From Halorussus ruber (GTDB lineage: Archaea > Halobacteriota > Halobacteria > Halobacteriales > Haladaptataceae): DNA of 64,000 nucleotides. The notes under the pieces are model-generated. The model was not told where the DNA came from, did no database searches, and worked only from the letters and a program-made list of their open reading frames with translations. Where the stretch lies: contig NZ_ML219770.1 in NCBI RefSeq assembly GCF_004765785.1, positions 1-64,000 on the forward strand, written 5' to 3'. The first letter of the stretch is position 1; every line of letters starts with the position of its first letter. Positions 60,070 through 64,000 of this stretch are shown here, in pieces. Both the position numbers and the translations under genes were made by a program.

Positions 60070-60087
60070 ACGTAGTGTACACGACGT
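60070..60087. promoter_or_regulatory. Palindrome upstream of the MarR-like gene
   Basis: acgtagtgtacacgacgt: outer acgt arms and a central gtgtacac, with two non-matching positions per side. Candidate autoregulatory operator. Confidence 0.4.
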
Positions 60088-60130
60088 AATCAGCGTTACT
60101 CTACTCTGAAACGACTGCAACTCCTGTACG

Positions 60131-60868
60131 TCACTCGCCCGACGACAGCCCCGCCAGACCTGCCAGCGACGAAAACGAGTGGTGCGGTTCCGGCTCAGGT
60201 TCGACGTCGTCCTGAGCAGGCACCCACACCGACTGGAGGCCCGCGGCGTGTGCCCCTGCCACGTCCGAGGAGAGCGAGTTGCCGACGTGAATCGCCCGGT
60301 CGGCCGCCGCGTCGAGGTCCGCCAGCGCGACCTCGAAGGGTTCGGGGTCGGGCTTCGCCGGGGCGTCGTGACCGCCGAAGACGACCGTCTCGAAGTAGTC
60401 GGCCAGCCCCGCAGACTCCAGTTTGGTGGCCTGCATCTCCGGCGGGCCGTTGGTCACGACGCCGAGCGCGCGGTCCGCGGCGAGGGCCGAGAGGGCCTCC
60501 TCCGCGCCGGGGAGACACTCGACTCGGGCGTGGTCGCGTTCGTCGGCGAAGGCCTCGGCGACCGTCCGGCCGAGGTCCGGATTTCGGTCGCAGTCGTCGG
60601 CGATGGCGGCGAAGCAGTTCGCGCGCCCCTCGGTGATGGAGACGCCGGGCGCGAGATGGTCCTCGAACCGGTCGAAGTACTCCTCGACTTCGAAGAACGG
60701 CTCGACGCCGGACGACTCGAAGGCGAGATCGAGGAGTTCGCCGGGCGAGCGTTCGTACTCCACGAGGGTCCCGTCGAGGTCGAACAGGACGGCGTCTGCG
60801 TCGGCGAGTGGGCCGCCTGCGAGCGAATCGTCGGCGGTGATGCCCTCAGTGAGCGCGTCGTCAGCCAT
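60131..60868 (-). CDS. HAD-superfamily hydrolase
   Basis: 245 residues. Motifs: FDLDGTLVEYERS near residue 33, VTNGPPEMQ (motif II), KPDPEPFEV (motif III) and HVGNSLSSDVAGA (motif IV), a haloacid-dehalogenase/phosphoglycolate-phosphatase type with a cap. An acidic start (about 25 residues) is halophilic decoration. Probably a phosphatase of unknown substrate. Confidence 0.9.
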   Translation of the reverse strand: MADDALTEGITADDSLAGGPLADADAVLFDLDGTLVEYERSPGELLDLAFESSGVEPFFEVEEYFDRFEDHLAPGVSITEGRANCFAAIADDCDRNPDLGRTVAEAFADERDHARVECLPGAEEALSALAADRALGVVTNGPPEMQATKLESAGLADYFETVVFGGHDAPAKPDPEPFEVALADLDAAADRAIHVGNSLSSDVAGAHAAGLQSVWVPAQDDVEPEPEPHHSFSSLAGLAGLSSGE

Positions 60869-60984
60869 CTGTCGGCAGTTCGGACAGACCTGACAAAAGT
60901 GGATGCGGTTCGCGTGTCATCTGCGAGCAGTTTAGCGGGGCGTGAGGCTAACCATTAAGTTGAGGCTGTGATAACTGAAACCGA

Positions 60985-61893
60985 ATGGCTGGCGAAGATG
61001 TCGGCGGGCCGTCTGACCGACCGGACGACTCGCTGGAGGGGTGGCTCGACGCGAAGGCCGAGGAGCTAGGGGTAGACCGAGACGAACTCCTCGCGCGCCT
61101 CCGGAACGGCGACGCGCCGGGCGGAGCCACCGAAGAGGCCTTCGCCGCGCTCCGACGGGAGTTCGGCGAGCGCCTCTCGGCCACCCAAGAGGAGTTCGAG
61201 ACCCAACTGGCCGAGGTCGAAGCCGACCTCGCCGAGGCCGAGCAGGAGTTCGACGAGAAGATTCAGGACGTGCGCGACCGGGTGGTGCAGGTCAAGCGCG
61301 AGGCCGACGAGAAGGCTCCCGCCGACCACGACCACCCCGACCTCGGCCAGCGCACCGAGGAGGTCGCCGAGAGGGCCGACCGACTCGCCGACGAACTCGA
61401 CGGCCTCGCCGACACCGTCGCGGAGCTGGACGAACAGGTCGAGACCGGCTTCGAGAACTACGAGGACGTGCTGGAGTACCTGACCGAGGCGACCGACGAC
61501 CTCGAAGCCAAACTCACCACGCTGGCGGAGGTCACCGTCGAACTTCGGGACCACACCAAGACGCTGACCGCGCGCCACGCCTCGCGCGCCGCGGCGGACG
61601 AACTCGCCCATCTGGCCAACCGCCGAGGAGTCGATTCGGCCGACTGCGGCCACTGCGGCGAGACGGTCCACATCGGCCTGCTGGCCGAACCTAAGTGCCC
61701 CCACTGCGCCAGCACCTTCAACGACGTCGAACCCAAGCAGGGCTTCTTCGGGTCGGCCCGCCTGCTGGTCGGCGACCCGCCCGCGCTGGAAGGCGAGCGC
61801 GCCGACTGGGACATCGCAAGCGTGATGGAGGCCGACGGCAGGGACATCGGCGACGCCCTCGACAACATCGTGACGGAGGACGACGACGAATGA
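60985..61893 (+). CDS. Coiled-coil protein with zinc ribbon
   Basis: 302 residues. Long coiled coil (about 45-190, many Glu/Ala/Leu heptads such as ELDEQVETGFENYEDVLEYL) then CxxC...CxxC (CGHCGETV and KCPHCASTF), a zinc ribbon near 215-240, and a conserved end with GFFGSARLLVGDPPAL. The following gene overlaps by four bases (ATGA), giving tight coupling. Function unknown; possibly a structural or regulatory pair. Confidence 0.8.
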   Translation: MAGEDVGGPSDRPDDSLEGWLDAKAEELGVDRDELLARLRNGDAPGGATEEAFAALRREFGERLSATQEEFETQLAEVEADLAEAEQEFDEKIQDVRDRVVQVKREADEKAPADHDHPDLGQRTEEVAERADRLADELDGLADTVAELDEQVETGFENYEDVLEYLTEATDDLEAKLTTLAEVTVELRDHTKTLTARHASRAAADELAHLANRRGVDSADCGHCGETVHIGLLAEPKCPHCASTFNDVEPKQGFFGSARLLVGDPPALEGERADWDIASVMEADGRDIGDALDNIVTEDDDE

Positions 61894-62543
61894 GCGGCGA
61901 GTCTACCGATTCCGGCGACGGCGACCGGGGCGACCGACCCGACCGGAGCGACAAACTCGACCGCGGCGGGCGCGAGGAACCCCTCGGCGACCTCGCCGCG
62001 GAGGTCCGCTCGCGGACCGGCGACCGCCCGGCCAGCGAGCGCCCCGACGCCCCCGAGCGCGAGGGGCCGCTGGCCGACGTGGCCTCGGCGGTGGACGAGC
62101 GCCGACGCAAGCGCACCGAGGGCACCGACCCCTTCGAGTCGGTCGAGGTGGGTGAACTCGACGGCGAGAAGCTCTGGGAGCAGTTGGCCGAGGGCGACGA
62201 CGACTCCTCGGTCGCGGCCCGACCCGACGCGGGTACGGTGGCCGACGCGGGCACGACAGGCGACGCAGGTACGACGACCGACGCGGTCGGGTCGGCGGAC
62301 GTTCCCGGCCCGACCGCCAGAACGGGCGACGACCGAGACGTGCGGACGATTTCGAAGGACACCTGCCACGGCTGTCCGCACTTCGGCGACCCGCCGGAGT
62401 TGGCCTGCACCCACGAGGAGGCCGACATTCTGGCGATGCCCGACAGCGACCACTTCCGCGTGGCCGACTGCCCGATGGCGGGCGGCGACGACGAGGACAT
62501 CGGCACCATCGGCGTCGAGTCCGACGCGGGTGACGACAGCTAA
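61890..62543 (+). CDS. Acidic protein with C-terminal metal-binding cluster
   Basis: 217 residues. The N-terminal 150 residues are disordered and rich in Asp/Gly/Arg with GDA GT repeats; the C-terminal part has CHGCPHFGDPPELACTHEEA and DCPM, four or five cysteines with a histidine that may bind zinc. It is translationally coupled to the coiled-coil gene. A family limited to haloarchaea is likely; function unknown. Confidence 0.75.
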   Translation: MSGESTDSGDGDRGDRPDRSDKLDRGGREEPLGDLAAEVRSRTGDRPASERPDAPEREGPLADVASAVDERRRKRTEGTDPFESVEVGELDGEKLWEQLAEGDDDSSVAARPDAGTVADAGTTGDAGTTTDAVGSADVPGPTARTGDDRDVRTISKDTCHGCPHFGDPPELACTHEEADILAMPDSDHFRVADCPMAGGDDEDIGTIGVESDAGDDS

Positions 62544-63051
62544 CCGACCGGGGAGTTTATCTCTACTCGGCGGTCGGCGCAGGTGCGGCAGTACTGGTGA
62601 AGACTGGACTGGAGTTGGTCGGGACCCCATAAGTGGTGTTTGGAAATATTCTTATTTCCTATAGACTTGATTTTGTTTCTTTAACATCACTTTACAATTC
62701 TTTCTACGAGGGCGACGGCCGCTCCTCGGTCGCGCGGCGCTCGGCGGAACAGCTACCGGGACTCGCTCGGCCGACCGACCGCCAACGAACGCTCAACCGA
62801 CCAACCACGGGGTGGGATGAAGGGGCCGCCCGGTCGCGGTCACGCGAGCGGGCGGGGGCTTCAAGAAACGTTCATCACGTTAGCTCTGCTGTCTGCTGTT
62901 ACGGTTTCGTCGAGACGAAGCGACCGGGGAGGGGTTTAAAAGGTGTTCACGGGTGCGATTCTGGTTTCGAGGCCGATTCCGCTGTTCGCGGTGTCGGAGG
63001 TGTCATTCGAGGAGCGATGGAACAAAGACCGCCGACCCCCAACGACTCGAC
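62544..63051. other. Intergenic region with shortened R1 copy
   Basis: An AT-rich run (62632-62705) precedes the R1 copy C core (62817-62868, inverted) and tandem-like gccgaccgac text at 62745-62790. The last 100 bases hold the samp promoter region. No gene is seen. Confidence 0.6.
62817..62868 (-). repeat. R1 repeat, copy C (without inner insert)
   Basis: On the minus strand gaagcccccgcccgctcgcg runs almost directly into ccgcgaccgggcggcccctt, so only the outer near-palindrome is present; the inner stem and module of copies A and B are missing. This shows what the core looks like without the insert. Confidence 0.75.
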
Positions 63052-63324
63052 ATGCGCTGGAAGTTGTTCGCGGACCTCGCCGAGGTCGCTGGCGGGAAGG
63101 AGATAGAGGTCGAGGCCGAACCGGGCGAGACGGTCGGCGACGCGCTGTCGGCGCTGGTCGCCGAGCATCCCGACCTGAAGGACCGAATCTACGAGGAGGG
63201 AGACCTGCGCGAACACATCAACGTCCTGCGGAACGGGACGAACGTCCACACCGAGGAGGGCCTCGAAACCGAACTCCAGTCGGGCGACGAACTCGCGCTG
63301 TTCCCGCCGGTCAGCGGCGGGTAG
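63052..63324 (+). CDS. Ubiquitin-like small archaeal modifier / MoaD-family protein (SAMP)
   Basis: 90 residues of beta-grasp fold (MRWKLFADLAEVAGGKEIEV) ending LALFPPVSGG, with the C-terminal Gly-Gly that is adenylated by an E1-like enzyme (UbaA). SAMPs serve both as protein modifiers and as sulfur carriers for molybdopterin or tRNA thiolation. Which role applies cannot be told here; no moaE or ubaA gene is adjacent. Confidence 0.9.
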   Translation: MRWKLFADLAEVAGGKEIEVEAEPGETVGDALSALVAEHPDLKDRIYEEGDLREHINVLRNGTNVHTEEGLETELQSGDELALFPPVSGG

Positions 63325-63505
63325 GGTCTCGTTACCAACCGCCATCCCGTCGAGAAGCGCCGAAGTCACCGGTCGTCTGACCGCCGCGGAGCGCCGACGT
63401 ACCCTCCGCTTGACCGGTCGCTAGAGCGTCCATTACGGCCGATAGGGACGACTTTCCGATTCAGCCAGAAGTGCTTAAGGTCGTGGTCCACTACCTCTGT
63501 TGAGA

Positions 63506-64000
63506 ATGGGTGTGGGAGATGGGGACTCCGAAAATCGTTCACTCGACTCGCTGATACCGGGAAGCAGGGAGGGGCCGAGTTCGCCGTACAAGCGAGTTCG
63601 CCAGTGGGTACTCCTCCGCGGCAAGCGGATGTGGGTCGCGTTTGCGATTCTGGTAGGTGTCCTCTTCGTGCTGTTGGCGACGTCTATCCTCAGACCGTGG
63701 AATCTGCAAGAACTGCTCAGCAACACGAGTACGGTTCAGACACTGTTCAGCGCGCTCCTGAGCGGGTCGATTCTGCTGGTCTCCATCGTCGTGTCCATCA
63801 ACTCCATCGTCCTCTCCGAGGAGATAACCGACATTGAGTCCCAGCGCGAGCGCATCGACGCCTCGGTCCGCTTCCGCGGCCAAATCGAGGAGTACATCGA
63901 GTCCGACGTGAGTCCGGCCCGGCCCGCCGAGTTCCTCCGGACGATTCTGAAAGTCATCGACCGGCAGGCAGAGGGCATCACGGCCATCGCCCAAGAGGGT
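63506..64000 (+). CDS. Membrane protein, 3'-truncated by the window
   Basis: 165 codons are visible without a stop. MGVGDGDSENRSLDSLIPGS, a basic segment (YKRVRQWVLLRGKRMWV), two membrane helices (about 44-63 and 85-110) and then a charged, probably cytosolic part with EEITDIESQRERIDASVRF. The rest lies outside. No known domain recognised; the shape fits haloarchaeal two-helix membrane proteins. Confidence 0.7.
   Translation, partial: MGVGDGDSENRSLDSLIPGSREGPSSPYKRVRQWVLLRGKRMWVAFAILVGVLFVLLATSILRPWNLQELLSNTSTVQTLFSALLSGSILLVSIVVSINSIVLSEEITDIESQRERIDASVRFRGQIEEYIESDVSPARPAEFLRTILKVIDRQAEGITAIAQEG

Overview
The window comes from the main chromosome (or a large stable replicon) of a halophilic archaeon, class Halobacteria. 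The evidence is a high G+C content with a strong G/C third-codon bias, very acidic proteins, Tat signal peptides, PGF-CTERM surface proteins, bacterio-opsin-activator-type HTH regulators, an archaeal ThrRS, a SAMP-type ubiquitin-like protein, and TATA boxes about 27 nt upstream of many start codons (leaderless transcripts). The genus cannot be fixed from sequence reading alone. There is no rRNA, one tRNA (Ile-GAT) and no CRISPR array.

Layout. 1-13.8 kb: end of an IS200/IS605-derived element, a hairpin-rich repeat, an SDR, several small conserved proteins, a ZIP-like transporter, a PHP protein, UspA, the D-glutamate pair dgcN-dgcA, an NhaC antiporter, thrS and FxsA. 13.9-17.0 kb: tRNA-Ile followed by a decayed ppk1 3' end and an AT-rich foreign gene, then a PGF-CTERM protein and a 375-bp TnpB-less IS605-like element. 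17-26.5 kb: HAD phosphatase, FeS-type photolyase, 2Fe-2S ferredoxin, secY, a VLRF1/Vms1-type release-factor homologue, a phosphoesterase, and carA divergent from an Lrp regulator with a 19-bp palindrome between them. 27-42 kb: a Tat-exported protein, a second PHP protein, a lipid kinase, small haloarchaeal proteins, FAD oxidoreductases, an AT-rich membrane/zinc protein, and a RAM-only protein next to two bat-type HTH regulators. 42-50 kb: two TrkA/TrkH potassium-uptake sets flanking two Tat-exported proteins. 50-64 kb: TrmB regulator, a DUF255 thioredoxin-fold protein, DnaJ, a PGF-CTERM protein, a degenerate membrane-anchored Mrr-like protein, a GTPBP1-type GTPase, a second HAD phosphatase, a coiled-coil/zinc pair, a SAMP/MoaD protein and an unfinished membrane-protein gene.

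The least explained material is intergenic. Three unrelated repeat families share one feature: position and loops are conserved while stem sequences change with complementarity kept. R2 has five copies of about 150 bp, each ending in a perfect 8-9 bp hairpin of different sequence. R1 is a near-palindrome with nested variable stems and a two-hairpin module. The third family is a 370-375 bp IS605-like element without tnpB, whose internal hairpin shows compensatory and G-U changes that fit an RNA read from the minus strand. These are the best candidates for an undescribed system.
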